Assembly: GCF_947179165.1 (NCBI RefSeq) | Contig: NC_077237.1 | Span: 56,888,023 to 56,952,022 of the forward strand | DNA from: Solanum dulcamara | Taxonomy: Eukaryota > Streptophyta > Magnoliopsida > Solanales > Solanaceae | DNA length: 64,000 nucleotides | Direction: 5' to 3' | In this document: piece after piece, positions 11,063 through 22,027 of the stretch | Layout: each line of letters begins with the position of its first letter | Position numbering within the stretch: position 1 is the stretch's first letter | Notes under the pieces: generated by a model | The model's database searches: none | What the model saw: only the letters and a program-made list of their open reading frames with translations | What the model was told of the DNA's origin: nothing | Translations under genes and position numbers: made by a program

Positions 11063-11200
11063 TTTGACTTTGTAAAATTACCAGACCAAGTAAAATCTCC
11101 AATAACTCCTAAGGTCCTGCTCAACACTTGATTTGACTTTGTAAAATTACCATACCAAGTAAAATCTCCAATAACTCCTAAGGTCCTGCTCAACACTTGG
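11063..11200 (+). repeat. Two tandem 69-bp units upstream of primer site (copy A)
   Basis: Units start at 11063 and 11132, each beginning TTTGACTTTG and ending CAACACTTG. The second unit runs into the primer site. The duplication is present in every copy that retains the region. Confidence 0.9.
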
Positions 11201-11209
11201 TATTAGAGC
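11198..11209 (+). promoter_or_regulatory. Variant primer-binding site (copy A rearranged block)
   Basis: It reads TGGTATTAGAGC, one base different from the tRNA-Met complement TGGTATCAGAGC seen in copies B and D. The same variant occurs in copies C and E. Confidence 0.75.
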
Positions 11210-11275
11210 CATGGAAGTATTCTAATAATTTATAAAAAGTTATTATTTAACACTTCTTGTTTAAACTCTCTATTA

Positions 11276-11577
11276 ATGGATTGGTTTAAAAAACAAAAAT
11301 TATTAAAAATATGTTAAAAGAACAAATAGATTTACCTGTTAATCAAGATTTATTAAATACCTGGACTATTCCTAAAGTAGATGTGCAAACTATTTATAAA
11401 TTAGGCACATTTGAAAGATTTGCTGGTAAGACAACTGTTAAAACTACCGAATTAAGTTTTACCATGGAAAAAGAGAGTGATATTTTTCATCTTTTTACTC
11501 AAGATGATATTGATTACTATAAACATAAAGATTTTAATTATCTGCATATTGGATTAGTGCATTCAAAACCAGAATAG
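11276..11577 (+). pseudogene. Movement protein N-terminal fragment (copy A rearranged block)
   Basis: It starts at the natural ATG (MDWFKK), but a one-base deletion in the following A-rich stretch shifts the frame. From the next ATG at 11311 the frame matches the first ~80 residues of the movement protein and then runs into 3' ORF sequence at about 11563, ending at TAG. The LPVNQ and LGTF variants match copies C and E, not B and D. Confidence 0.75.
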
Positions 11578-12325
11578 ATTTCAGTCTTTGGGCCAGATTC
11601 CAGGCTCTAGCAGATTAATTAGAGGAATTTCTACTCCAGGAGCGTCGTCTTCAACAGTCGGCAATGCCGATATTCGATCCTCCTTTGAAGATTATCAGAA
11701 TTACTTAAATTTTATCAATGCCAGCAATGCTGAAACTACTGGGGGTAACAATGTTACCAGTCAACCCACCTCAGTTGAGGATCCTACAAATGAAGATTCC
11801 TTTGCCTCAATTATTGGCAAAAATGATAAAGAGATTTTTTGCACCAATCCTAAAAAGGAATTGATTTTACATGTTGACCCAAAAGATTTTCAATGGAAGA
11901 CTAATCCATGGGTCGTGATGAAACGTTATTTAAGCAATGCATTATTTCCTATGCAAACTTACAAAACAAGATTACATTATGAAATGATTTTAACTACTAC
12001 AGGGTCTGTGGAAATTACCCACAATAATACAGGAGGGCCCAATAAATCATATTTTACATATTCTAAAATTATTATCAAAAAATTAATTTTACCAGAAGAA
12101 TGGGGATTAAGTATCTTAAAAGATTCTCAATACACTCATCCTATTGTCAAAACTAGTGTCAATTTTAATTATTGGGACTATGTTGATGCTTTTACCAAAA
12201 TACTGTATTATGAAAATGATGACCACAAACATTCTTGGTTCATCAAGATTTGTCCTCAGATTTTCAAAGCTACTGTAATTCCTACCTGGTTTGTCAAGTG
12301 GTGGTCCTATTTTGGCCCTACTAAT
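11564..12325 (+). pseudogene. Unknown 3' ORF of pararetrovirus, first part (copy A), split by retrotransposon
   Basis: This frame is open from the internal Met at 11588 to 12325, where the LTR of the 12326-22845 element interrupts it. The protein has an acidic, Ser/Thr-rich N-terminal part followed by a hydrophobic, Trp-rich region (WFVKWWSYFGP). I do not recognise a catalytic motif. Its position after RNase H agrees with the second ORF of florendovirus genomes, whose function is not established to my knowledge. The remainder is at 22846-23460. Confidence 0.7.
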
Positions 12326-13857
12326 TGTAATGACCCTCAAGGTCATTTTTGGAATTTTTGTAAAATGACCATTTTACCTCTCCCTTTAGATGCCCCGAGT
12401 CATTTCTAATTGTTATCGGGTGTTGATTTTTAGAAAATTCTATGAAAAGTTAAGTCCTTGGAAATTTTGAGTTTCATAAGCTTTAAGTGTTAAAAAGTGG
12501 TATTTGGGGTCAATCGGAGCTACAGATATCGGAACGGAATTCCGTCGATTCCAGCATCTCTGAAATGTCGAAATTGGGTTAGGAGACTTTACAGAATCAA
12601 TTTTGGAGCTGTAACGAAGATTTGAGGCCTTGAGTTGAGAATTTGAGCAACTTTAAGCCAAGGTTTGACTTTGGTCAACTTTTGGAGTTTCGATGCTCGG
12701 AATGGAATTCCGACAACTCCGTTGGATTCAGGAGATGGTTTTTGGTCTAGAAGAAGTGTTGGTTGAATTTTTAGAGGTCCCGAGTCCATTTTGGTATTTT
12801 AAAGGCCTAAATTAGTTTAGTTGCGACTTTTTGAGTTTTGGGCTAAAGAAATCTCGAATTCAAATTCTGATGGTTCCATCAGCTCCGGAATGACCAAATT
12901 AGGCTAGTAGCACTGTTGGAATAACTATCGAGTCAATCGATACGAGTTTGGGGCTATTTGGCGCTTTTGACTTTGAAACTTAGCCTATAGTTGACTTTGG
13001 TCAACATTCTTGGAAAATGCGCTCGAATAAAAATTCTGACAGCGCGGTTAGTTCCGGAATGTTGATTTTAGTCTAGAATGACCCTTCGTTCGCCTTTTGA
13101 GACTTTCGGACTAATATCGAGGCCCGCTGTGAAATATGACTTAAAATGACTCTTGGATGTGGAACCCACTTTTTATTATAATAACCTCGTATGAGAATTC
13201 TGAATGCGCCATTGAGTCCGAAATATCGAATTTAGTAGGGTAGCATATCTGGTTTATTTTTATCGGATTCCGAACGAATTCCGAGGGTCCATTCGGAGAC
13301 TTTAAATAATGGAAAACCAGAAAAATCTGGTGCAATAGTGCAGATTTTGCACCAGATTTTCAGATTTTTCTCCTCAACTTTGAACCCTCATTTCTTGAGT
13401 TCTAGAGCTCCAAATTGGGTGATTCAAAAGGCAAAATTGTGAGATTTTTCGTGGAGAACGCATTGGGGAGCTTGGAAACTGATTTGGAGCATTCGATTCA
13501 GGTAAAAATCGTGATATTATTTGCAGCAGTGTCCATTTCCGGAATGGATTTTTGAAGAACTTTGACAAGTTATTTCTTGACCAATACAAATCCGATTTGG
13601 GTGATTCCAGAGGCTATATTGCGTGGAAATTTAAGGAGAACATCGTGGAAGTTTCAGAATCTGTTTTTGGCACGTCGTGCGAGCTTGGCAGCGTTCCGAG
13701 GCCGTTCGAAAGGGAAAAGCTCCAGCACAGTGATTTGGAGCCCGCGTGTTTGGCCTACAGGTAGGCTACGGTTTACCTTTCTTTAGATTGAGTTGGAATA
13801 TGTGAAAGCATGTTGAAATAGTTGGGATTTTGGTTGGGTAGTTTAATTGTATATCTC

Positions 13858-14286
13858 AGGTGTTAGAAATCATGTTTTAGGCTTGTTATCGGGTTTTTCG
13901 GGTATTTAGAAGCAGATGTATCTTGTCGTTATTTGTTAGTATTATAAGGAGAGTTGAATGATCATGTTGTTGATACTGTGGAGTATGTTGGCCTTAGTAT
14001 AGGTGTTAGAAATCATGCTTTAGGCTTGTTATCAGGTTTTTCAGGTATTTAGAAGCATGTGTATCTTATCGTTATTTGTTAGTATTATAAGGAGAGTTGA
14101 ATGAGCATGTTGTTGATACTGTGGAGTATGTTGGCCTTAGTATAGGTGTTAGAAATCATGCTTTAGGCTTGTTATTAGGTTTTTCAGGTATTTAGAAGCA
14201 TGTGTATCTTATCGTTATTTGTTAGTATTATAAGGAGAGTTGAATGAGCATGTTGTTGATACTATGGAGTATGTTGGCCTTAGTAT
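13858..14286 (+). repeat. Three tandem 143-bp units in 5' LTR
   Basis: Units start at 13858, 14001 and 14144, each opening AGGTGTTAGAAATCATG. The second and third are closer to each other than to the first. Confidence 0.9.
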
Positions 14287-14601
14287 AGGATGTAAACTTG
14301 CTTTATATGCCCGGCGTCGTTCCGGTGGACTTAGATCCCTGTAGAATGGTGTAGCGGGCTAGTGCCTAGTAGTTGGCCTTAGCTAGGCGATACCCTTGCT
14401 CTTAATAACACTCCCACCCATAACTCGGTATAGTCATAACTTTTGAGATGCGTTGGCAATACTAGAATTCATGATCGTTTGGCTTCGGCTCCGGTTCAAG
14501 TTTTGGCGACATATCAGTTGACACATTGTGGAGGAAATTCTCGGTACTGTTGTTGATTAGTTGGAAAGGATATATTCGAAACCATGGGATAAATTATCTA
14601 T

Positions 14602-14917
14602 GAGCATCTGGGTACCCAGTCCCGGCCTCCGTTTTGAATTATCGGGGAGCATCCGGGTACTCAGTCCCGGCCTCCGCCGACTTGCTAGTATGACGAGCAT
14701 CCGGGTATCCAGTCCTGGCCTCGATCATACCGATGTATTACGGTGAGCATCCGGGTATACAGTCCCGGCCTCGACCGCACCGATGTATTACGGCAAGCAT
14801 CCGGGTATCCAGTCCTGCACTTATGTATTATGGCAAGCATCCGGGTACCCAGTCCCGGCCTTGGCCACTTTGAATATTCGGGCGAGCCTCTGGGTCCCAG
14901 TCCCGGCCTCGACCCCT
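14602..14917 (+). repeat. Minisatellite in 5' LTR, about seven units
   Basis: Imperfect units of about 33-50 bp share the core GCATCCGGGTAYCCAGTC followed by CCGGCCTC. They are GC-rich relative to the rest of the LTR. Frames through it are artefacts. Confidence 0.88.
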
Positions 14918-15738
14918 AAGTCACCCCTAGATCAATTGACTCTTGGAGATTCTGGGTTTTGGAAATGATACAGTACTTCGGTTCCTGACATCGCATATTC
15001 TTGGTTCCTAGCCTTGGTAGTTGTAGCTATTCTGTGTACTCGGCGAACTTATGGGGGTTCGTTCGGGTTTTTATTTAACTTGCGTACGAGTGTCCCGGCT
15101 GGGCTTATGGGGGCCCAGTTGGGTATAGTTAGCTGTAGCTCTCGTAGATAGTACTCTTTTCACTTTAGATGCTTATGTTGATTCCTATTTAGGCTTATTC
15201 CTCTTTTTTATATTGTTTTCACCTTTTCTGCTCAGTCGGCCTATGATGCCTACTGGGTACCTGTTGTCTTGGTACTCATACTACACTCTACATCTACTTT
15301 CGTGATGCAGGACCGAGCACCAGCTACTGTCACGAATAGATCGATCTTGTTGTAGTCAAATTCGGAGACTAGGGTGATAACTTGGCGTTTTTGGATCACT
15401 TCTGTCTCCTTCAGAATGGATGGCCCATCTTTTGCCTTCTGAGACTAGCCAGTTGTTTTATATCTTTTTGGTCCACTTTCGGGACTTGTACTCATATTTT
15501 ATTTTGTAAAAGCTCTGTACTTGTGACTTCCAGGTTCTGGGAGGGATCTTTAGTTGTTTAAAACATGTTTTGGTTTACTTCCGCTTATTCATTCTGTTTA
15601 CTTTTATAATTCAATGCTCTTATATAGTTTTTGCCTTCAAACACATTACTTGAAGTTCTGGGTTGACGGGTTGGCTTACCTACTAGAGGGTTATAGTAGG
15701 TGCCATCATGACCTGATGAAAAGTGGGTCGTGACAAGT

Positions 15739-15750
15739 TGGTATCAGAGC
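15739..15750 (+). promoter_or_regulatory. Primer-binding site, tRNA-Met (gypsy element)
   Basis: TGGTATCAGAGC lies 3 bp after the 5' LTR, which is the canonical position for minus-strand priming. Confidence 0.92.
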
Positions 15751-15942
15751 CCAGGTTCGTTGGTCTCACTTGTACAGAGCTAACGTCTAGTAGAGTCTCG
15801 CGGATGGGTGCGGAGACGTCCGTAACTTATCTTCGAGAGGCTACAGGATGTCATTAGAAACGATCTCTATGTTGCTTCATTTTGTGCATTCTTGTGTCTT
15901 ATTGGTTTCCTGAAATCTCATTTGTTTCGCTCTTTCATCGGA

Positions 15943-17430
15943 ATGGTTCGTACGCACGGTACTATTGGAGATGATGACCCACCAGTTCTGGGTAGGCCTT
16001 GAGGCCGGCCCCGTAGAGTAGGCAGGGGAGCAGCACTAGCTCCCGACCCGGAGATAGAGCCAAAGCTAGTAGAGGAGCATCAGGACGCTCCTATTCCTAC
16101 TCAGCCAGAGGGACCACCACCACCAGCACAGCCCCCAGCTGCACCAGTTATGACCCCAGCACTGCAGGCAGCGATTGTGCAGCTCCTCACAGCTATAGGG
16201 GTTGTACCACAGGCCTCGACCCCAGTAACATGCATACCGGCACCGCGGGATCCGTCCACCTAGTCAGCACCTGAGGTTCAGCCGCCTCCACCAGTTGTTG
16301 CACCCCCGCCAATAGTTTTGGAGGGTGTGATGTCATTACAGGATCAGAAGATGTTAGGGGTATTTAGAAGGCTGTCACCCCCGATATTTTCTAGAGCTAT
16401 TGGCGAGGATGCCATAGCGTTCTTGACTACCTGTCAGGAGTAGCTCCATTCCTTAGGTCTTGTGGAGTCCAGAGGCGCCGACTTCACTGCTCACCAGTTC
16501 AGAGGGGCAGCTAGACAGTGGTGGCGCTCTTATTTGCAGTCCAGGCTAGCTGGGTCACCACTATTGATATGAGCCCAGTTCTCAGAGGCTTTCCTGGCTC
16601 TATACATCCCTAGGAGTGTTAGGGACCGACTTCCGGATCAGTTTACTCGGTTGGAGAAGGGTCACATGATAATTACGAAGTACGAGGCCAGATTTTATCA
16701 GCTTTCCCAACATGCCACTATGATTCTACCTACTGAGGAGGAGCGGGTATGATGTTTTTCTACGCGGATTGAGACCTTACCTGAGGGTGGGGACTGAGCA
16801 CTTGGTTTCTGTGGGCTGCTCTTTTCTGGATGTGGTGGATCATGCCCGCAAGATCGATATTATTCATCGTCAGGCCCAAGGGGGAAGCAATAAGAGATCC
16901 AGGCATCAGGGTAGCTACAATGGGTCCTAATCTAGGGGCCATGATAGTTATGACAGGCCCCGCCAGCGATTCTAGCAGGATAGGTACCAGTAGGGTCAGT
17001 CCAGCCGGCCGATTCAGGCCGCCCTGCCAGCAGTTGAGGGTAGTCAGCCCCATTCGGGGGGTTCCACTACAGGGCAGAGCTCGAGGGAATCAGGTCTGCT
17101 TTCTTCCTACCGCGGATGAGTTATCAAGGGTCGCTCAGCTTCAGGATGCTTCGATTGTGGCTCACTAGAGTACTGGGCTAGGGAATGTCCCGGCCGGGCT
17201 AGACCGTTGGTAGTAGCACCACTTCCACCAGGAGGTATAGATCAAGGCCACGGCTGCGGCGATGGTCAACAGGGTGTTCGAGGAGGTTCCCGGGGAGGTA
17301 GGTCAGGTGGTAGGGCGAATGTTCATGGGGGAGGCCGACAGGGCCACTTCTATGCTGCTCCGGTGAGGGCAGAGGCTGAGGCATCAGATGATGTTATCAC
17401 AGGTACTATCCTTATTTGTCAGTAGACTGC
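15943..17430 (+). pseudogene. Degenerate gag of non-autonomous gypsy element
   Basis: A start at 15943 (MVRTHGT) is followed after 19 codons by TGA at 16000. Pro-rich N-terminal sequence, then gag-like sequence (for example RQWWRS near 16510 and a RLPDQFTRLEKG-like stretch near 16630) can be read in pieces between several TAG and TGA codons and frameshifts. A zinc knuckle is expected near 17150-17200 (CFDCGSLEYWARECP-like residues) but is out of frame with its neighbours. No intact gag can be made. Confidence 0.7.
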
Positions 17431-17989
17431 TTCAGCTTTATTTGATCCAGGTTCCACGTATTCCTATGTGTCTATATATTTTGCTCCACGTTTGGGTATT
17501 CCTTATGAGTCACTTGAGCTCCTGTTACATGTTTCGACCCCGGTAGGGGATTCTTTAGTAGTGGATCAGGTTTGTAGATCCTGTGTGGTGACTATTCAGG
17601 GGCATGAGACTCGGGCAGATCTTATTTTACTTGATATGCTGGACTTCGATGTTATTCTGGGCATGGATTGGCTATCCCCTTATCATGCGGTTTTGGACTG
17701 TTATGCCAAGACCGTTACATTAGCCATGCCTGGTATTCCCCCGGTCTTGTGGCAGGGTATTTATAGTCGCTCACCGACTGGGATCATATCCTTTATGCGG
17801 GCCCGACGGCTAGTTGCATCCAGGTGCTTAGCATACTTAGCTTATGTCCGTGATGTGTCCAGCAAGGCCCCTACTATTGATTCAGTTCCTGTGGTTAGGG
17901 AGTATACTGATGTCTTCCCTACTGACCTACCTGGTCTACCCCCAGAGAGAGATATTGACTTTTCCATAGATTTGGAAGCCGGGCACTAA
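17430..17989 (+). pseudogene. Retropepsin domain fragment of gypsy element
   Basis: It encodes ALFDPGSTYSYV, a chromovirus-style protease site (D-P-G-S), then HVSTPVGDS and [11 protein letters not shown], the usual C-terminal protease motif. It continues into the linker before RT (FPTDLPGLPPERDIDF). The frame is lost around 17980 by an extra G just before the RT. Confidence 0.8.
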
Positions 17990-18835
17990 GCCTATTTCTA
18001 TACCACCTTACCGTATCGTCCCCGCAGAGCTCAAGAAGCTCAGTGTGCAGCTTGAGGATCTTTTAGGTAAGAGATTTATTCGCCCGAGTGTGTCGCCGTA
18101 GGGTGCACCCGTCCTATTTGTTAAGAAGAAGGATGGGACTATGCAGATGTGTGTTGATTACAGGCAGTTGAACAAGGTGACGATGAAAAACCGTTACCCC
18201 ATGCCTCGTTTCAATGATCTATTCGACTAGTTTCAGGGTGCGACCATGTTTTCTAATATTGACTTGAGGTCTGGCTACCACCAGTTGCGGATTAGAGAAG
18301 CCGACATTCCTAAGACTGCTTTTCGGACTCGCTATGGCCACTACGAGTTCCTTGTGATATCTTTTGGGCTTACCAATTTCCCCGCAGCTTTTATGGACCT
18401 TATGACTCAAGCGTTTAGGACTTATCTTGACTGCTTCATGATTGAATTCATCGATGATATATTGGTATACTCGTGGAGTAGGGAGGAGCACGCGCAACAC
18501 TTGAGGTTTGTCCTCCAGACCTTGAGAGACTAACAACTTTATGCTAAATTCTCAAAGGGCGAGTTTTGGTTAAATTCTGTGAAATTTCTAGGACATGTGG
18601 TATCCAGAGAGGGTATCAGGGTAAATTCGATGAATATTGAGGCTATTCGTGGTTGGGCTAGGCCCATATCTGTTATAGAGATTCGAAATTTTGTTGGATT
18701 GGCTGGGTATTATAGACGATTCATCCAGGGTTTCTCCACCATTGCAATATCATTGATCCATTTGACTCACTAGGATGTTCCTTTTGTTTGGTCCGAGGAG
18801 TGTGAGTCAAGTTTTCAGAAGCTTAAGGAGTGTTC
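17990..18835 (+). pseudogene. Truncated reverse transcriptase of gypsy element
   Basis: RT motifs are readable: a [24 protein letters not shown] region near 18120, [12 protein letters not shown] (18250) and [11 protein letters not shown] (18450), followed by the connection region [11 protein letters not shown] (18695). Stops interrupt it at 18100, 18228, 18532 and 18771. Similarity ends near 18835, before RNase H. The YxDD site is FIDD, typical of chromoviruses. Confidence 0.85.
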
Positions 18836-19435
18836 AGTTCCAGAACATCAGTTTCATTTTGAGTTCTGGTTTTTCAAGTTGAGGTTGGGATTTGGGGCTT
18901 TGCGCGGGGTGTCCTTGTTTTGATTGTTTTCATCCTCATATGTTCAGGTAGAGTATGTAACTCCTTAGAGGTTGGTGTTGTATGGTTCGATAGGCAATTT
19001 TTGAATTGCGTTGAAGGTTTTCGAGATAGGTAAGGATTGGTAGAACGCCCTTAGTGGCTTGGAGAAAAGAATTTGAAAACAAAAGACAAATACTTGAAAT
19101 TTTGAGTGAGTTGTATCTGCCATGGTCGTGTATTACTCAATTCGGTGGTTTTGGTTTATTTTGGTTGTCCTCAATTGAAATCCAGTGTTTTGAGTCAAGT
19201 TCGGGCTAAACGAGTGAGAGTTGGAGCCCAAGAAAGGACTGAAGGAGTTTTTGGAGTTGGAAGTGAAATTGAGGATTTTCTTCTCAGCCTAAGTTCTGTG
19301 ATGGCGTTGTTCAACTCGAGAGGGTGTCTAAAATTTAGGCAAAGCATGCAGGTCCAAAACCCTCGTCCTTTCGTGCCTCTAGAGAGTGATTGTACTTTTA
19401 CTTTCGCGGACGAAAGTTCTTTTAGTAGTGGATAT
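18836..19435 (+). other. Unassigned 600-bp filler replacing RNase H and integrase
   Basis: After the truncated RT the sequence loses similarity to any retrotransposon protein I can read. It is T/G-rich with no long frame until a 137-codon frame at 19106 that runs into the 3' LTR and has no recognisable motif. The last bases (TTCGCGGACGAAAGTTCTTTTAG) resemble the conserved stretch just upstream of a gypsy 3' LTR, with a degraded polypurine tract. Confidence 0.6.
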
Positions 19436-20967
19436 TGTAATGACCCTCAAGGTCATTTTTGGAATTTTTGTAAAATGACCATTTTACCTCTCCCTTTAGA
19501 TGCCCCGAGTCATTTCTAATTGTTATCGGGTGTTGATTTTTAGAAAATTCTATGAAAAGTTAAGTCCTTGGAAATTTTGAGTTTCATAAGCTTTAAGTGT
19601 TAAAAAGTGGTATTTGGGGTCAATCGGAGCTACAGATCTCGGAATGGAATTCCGTCGATTCCAGCATCTCTGAAATGTCGAAATTGGGTTAGGAGACTTT
19701 ACAGAATCAATTTTGGAGCTGTAACGAAGATTTGAGGCCTTGAGTTGAGAATTTGAGCAACTTTAAGCCAAGGTTTGACTTTGGTCAACTTTTGGAGTTT
19801 CGATGCTCGGAATGGAATTCCGACAACTCCGTTGGATTCAGGAGATGGTTTTTGGTCTAGAAGAAGTGTTGGTTGAATTTTTAGAGGTCCCGAGTCCATT
19901 TTGGTATTTTAAAGGCCTAAATTAGTTTAGTTGCGACTTTTTGAGTTTTGGGCTAAAGAAATCTCGAATTCAAATTCTGATGGTTCCATCAGCTCCGGAA
20001 TGACCAAATTAGGCTAGTAGCACTGTTGGAATAACTATCGAGTCAATCGATACGAGTTTGGGGCTATTTGGCGCTTTTGACTTTGAAACTTAGCCTATAG
20101 TTGACTTTGGTCAACATTCTTGGAAAATGCGCTCGAATAAAAATTCTGACAGCGCGGTTAGTTCCGGAATGTTGATTTTAGTCTAGAATGACCCTTCGTT
20201 CGCCTTTTGAGACTTTCGGACTAATATCGAGGCCCGCTGTGAAATATGACTTAAAATGACTCTTGGATGTGGAACCCACTTTTTATTATAATAACCTCGT
20301 ATGAGAATTCTGAATGCGCCATTGAGTCCGAAATATCGAATTTAGTAGGGTAGCATATCTGGTTTATTTTTATCGGATTCCGAACGAATTCCGAGGGTCC
20401 ATTCGGAGACTTTAAATAATGGAAAACCAGAAAAATCTGGTGCAATAGTGCAGATTTTGCACCAGATTTTCAGATTTTTCTCCTCAACTTTGAACCCTCA
20501 TTTCTTGAGTTCTAGAGCTCCAAATTGGGTGATTCAAAAGGCAAAATTGTGAGATTTTTCGTGGAGAACGCATTGGGGAGCTTGGAAACTGATTTGGAGC
20601 ATTCGATTCAGGTAAAAATCGTGATATTATTTGCAGCAGTGTCCATTTCCGGAATGGATTTTTGAAGAACTTTGACAAGTTATTTCTTGACCAATACAAA
20701 TCCGATTTGGGTGATTCCAGAGGCTATATTGCGTGGAAATTTAAGGAGAACATCGTGGAAGTTTCAGAATCTGTTTTTGGCACGTCGTGCGAGCTTGGCA
20801 GCGTTCCGAGGCCGTTCGAAAGGGAAAAGCTCCAGCACAGTGATTTGGAGCCCGCGTGTTTGGCCTACAGGTAGGCTACGGTTTACCTTTCTTTAGATTG
20901 AGTTGGAATATGTGAAAGCATGTTGAAATAGTTGGGATTTTGGTTGGGTAGTTTAATTGTATATCTC

Positions 20968-21396
20968 AGGTGTTAGAAATCATGTTTTAGGCTTGTTATC
21001 GGGTTTTTCGGGTATTTAGAAGCAGATGTATCTTGTCGTTATTTGTTAGTATTATAAGGAGAGTTGAATGATCATGTTGTTGATACTGTGGAGTATGTTG
21101 GCCTTAGTATAGGTGTTAGAAATCATGCTTTAGGCTTGTTATCAGGTTTTTCAGGTATTTAGAAGCATGTGTATCTTATCGTTATTTGTTAGTATTATAA
21201 GGAGAGTTGAATGAGCATGTTGTTGATACTGTGGAGTATGTTGGCCTTAGTATAGGTGTTAGAAATCATGCTTTAGGCTTGTTATTAGGTTTTTCAGGTA
21301 TTTAGAAGCATGTGTATCTTATCGTTATTTGTTAGTATTATAAGGAGAGTTGAATGAGCATGTTGTTGATACTATGGAGTATGTTGGCCTTAGTAT
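20968..21396 (+). repeat. Three tandem 143-bp units in 3' LTR
   Basis: Counterpart of 13858-14286 with the same three units. Confidence 0.9.
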
Positions 21397-21711
21397 AGGA
21401 TGTAAACTTGCTTTATATGCCCGGCGTCGTTCCGGTGGACTTAGATCCCTGTAGAATGGTGTAGCGGGCTAGTGCCTAGTAGTTGGCCTTAGCTAGGCGA
21501 TACCCTTGCTCTTAATAACACTCCCACCCATAACTCGGTATAGTCATAACTTTTGAGATGCGTTGGCAATACTAGAATTCATGATCGTTTGGCTTCGGCT
21601 CCGGTTCAAGTTTTGGCGACATATCAGTTGACACATTGTGGAGGAAATTCTCGGTACTGTTGTTGATTAGTTGGAAAGGATATATTCGAAACCATGGGAT
21701 AAATTATCTAT

Positions 21712-22027
21712 GAGCATCTGGGTACCCAGTCCCGGCCTCCGTTTTGAATTATCGGGGAGCATCCGGGTACTCAGTCCCGGCCTCCGCCGACTTGCTAGTA
21801 TGACGAGCATCCGGGTATCCAGTCCTGGCCTCGATCATACCGATGTATTACGGTGAGCATCCGGGTATACAGTCCCGGCCTCGACCGCACCGATGTATTA
21901 CGGCAAGCATCCGGGTATCCAGTCCTGCACTTATGTATTATGGTAAGCATCCGGGTACCCAGTCCCGGCCTTGGCCACTTTGAATATTCGGGCGAGCCTC
22001 TGGGTCCCAGTCCCGGCCTCGACCCCT
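21712..22027 (+). repeat. Minisatellite in 3' LTR
   Basis: Counterpart of 14602-14917. One visible difference is GGTAAGC here versus GGCAAGC in the 5' LTR. Confidence 0.88.

Larger units (their letters stand above)
10865..11563 (+). other. Rearranged block inserted into the 3' ORF (copy A)
   Basis: This is about 700 bp of the virus's own sequence lying inside the 3' ORF. It has three parts: a leader piece with the movement-protein start (10865-10929, compare 52630-52690), an intergenic piece (10930-11209, compare 52330-52610) that includes the 69-bp tandem duplication and a primer-site relative, and a second leader piece with the movement-protein N-terminus (11210-11563). After it the 3' ORF resumes, repeating about 160 bp already present upstream. 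Copy C has the identical arrangement. Confidence 0.8.
12326..15735 (+). repeat. 5' LTR of non-autonomous gypsy element
   Basis: A 3410-bp terminal repeat with TG...CA ends. It contains two internal tandem arrays (13858-14286 and 14602-14917). The U3-like first 1.4 kb is rich in short GGAAT/ATTCC motifs. I see no long credible gene in it; small frames on both strands recur identically in the other LTR and are chance. Confidence 0.95.

Noticed and set aside
18836..19435. Captured host gene inside the gypsy element
   Set aside because: No exon-like frame or known motif is visible. Kept only as unassigned sequence.
12116..22027. Small frames recurring in both LTRs (for example 12589-12789 minus, 13552-13764 plus, 14561-14746 plus)
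   Set aside because: They repeat exactly 7110 bp apart because the LTRs are identical. No motif, and several are on the opposite strand or inside minisatellites.
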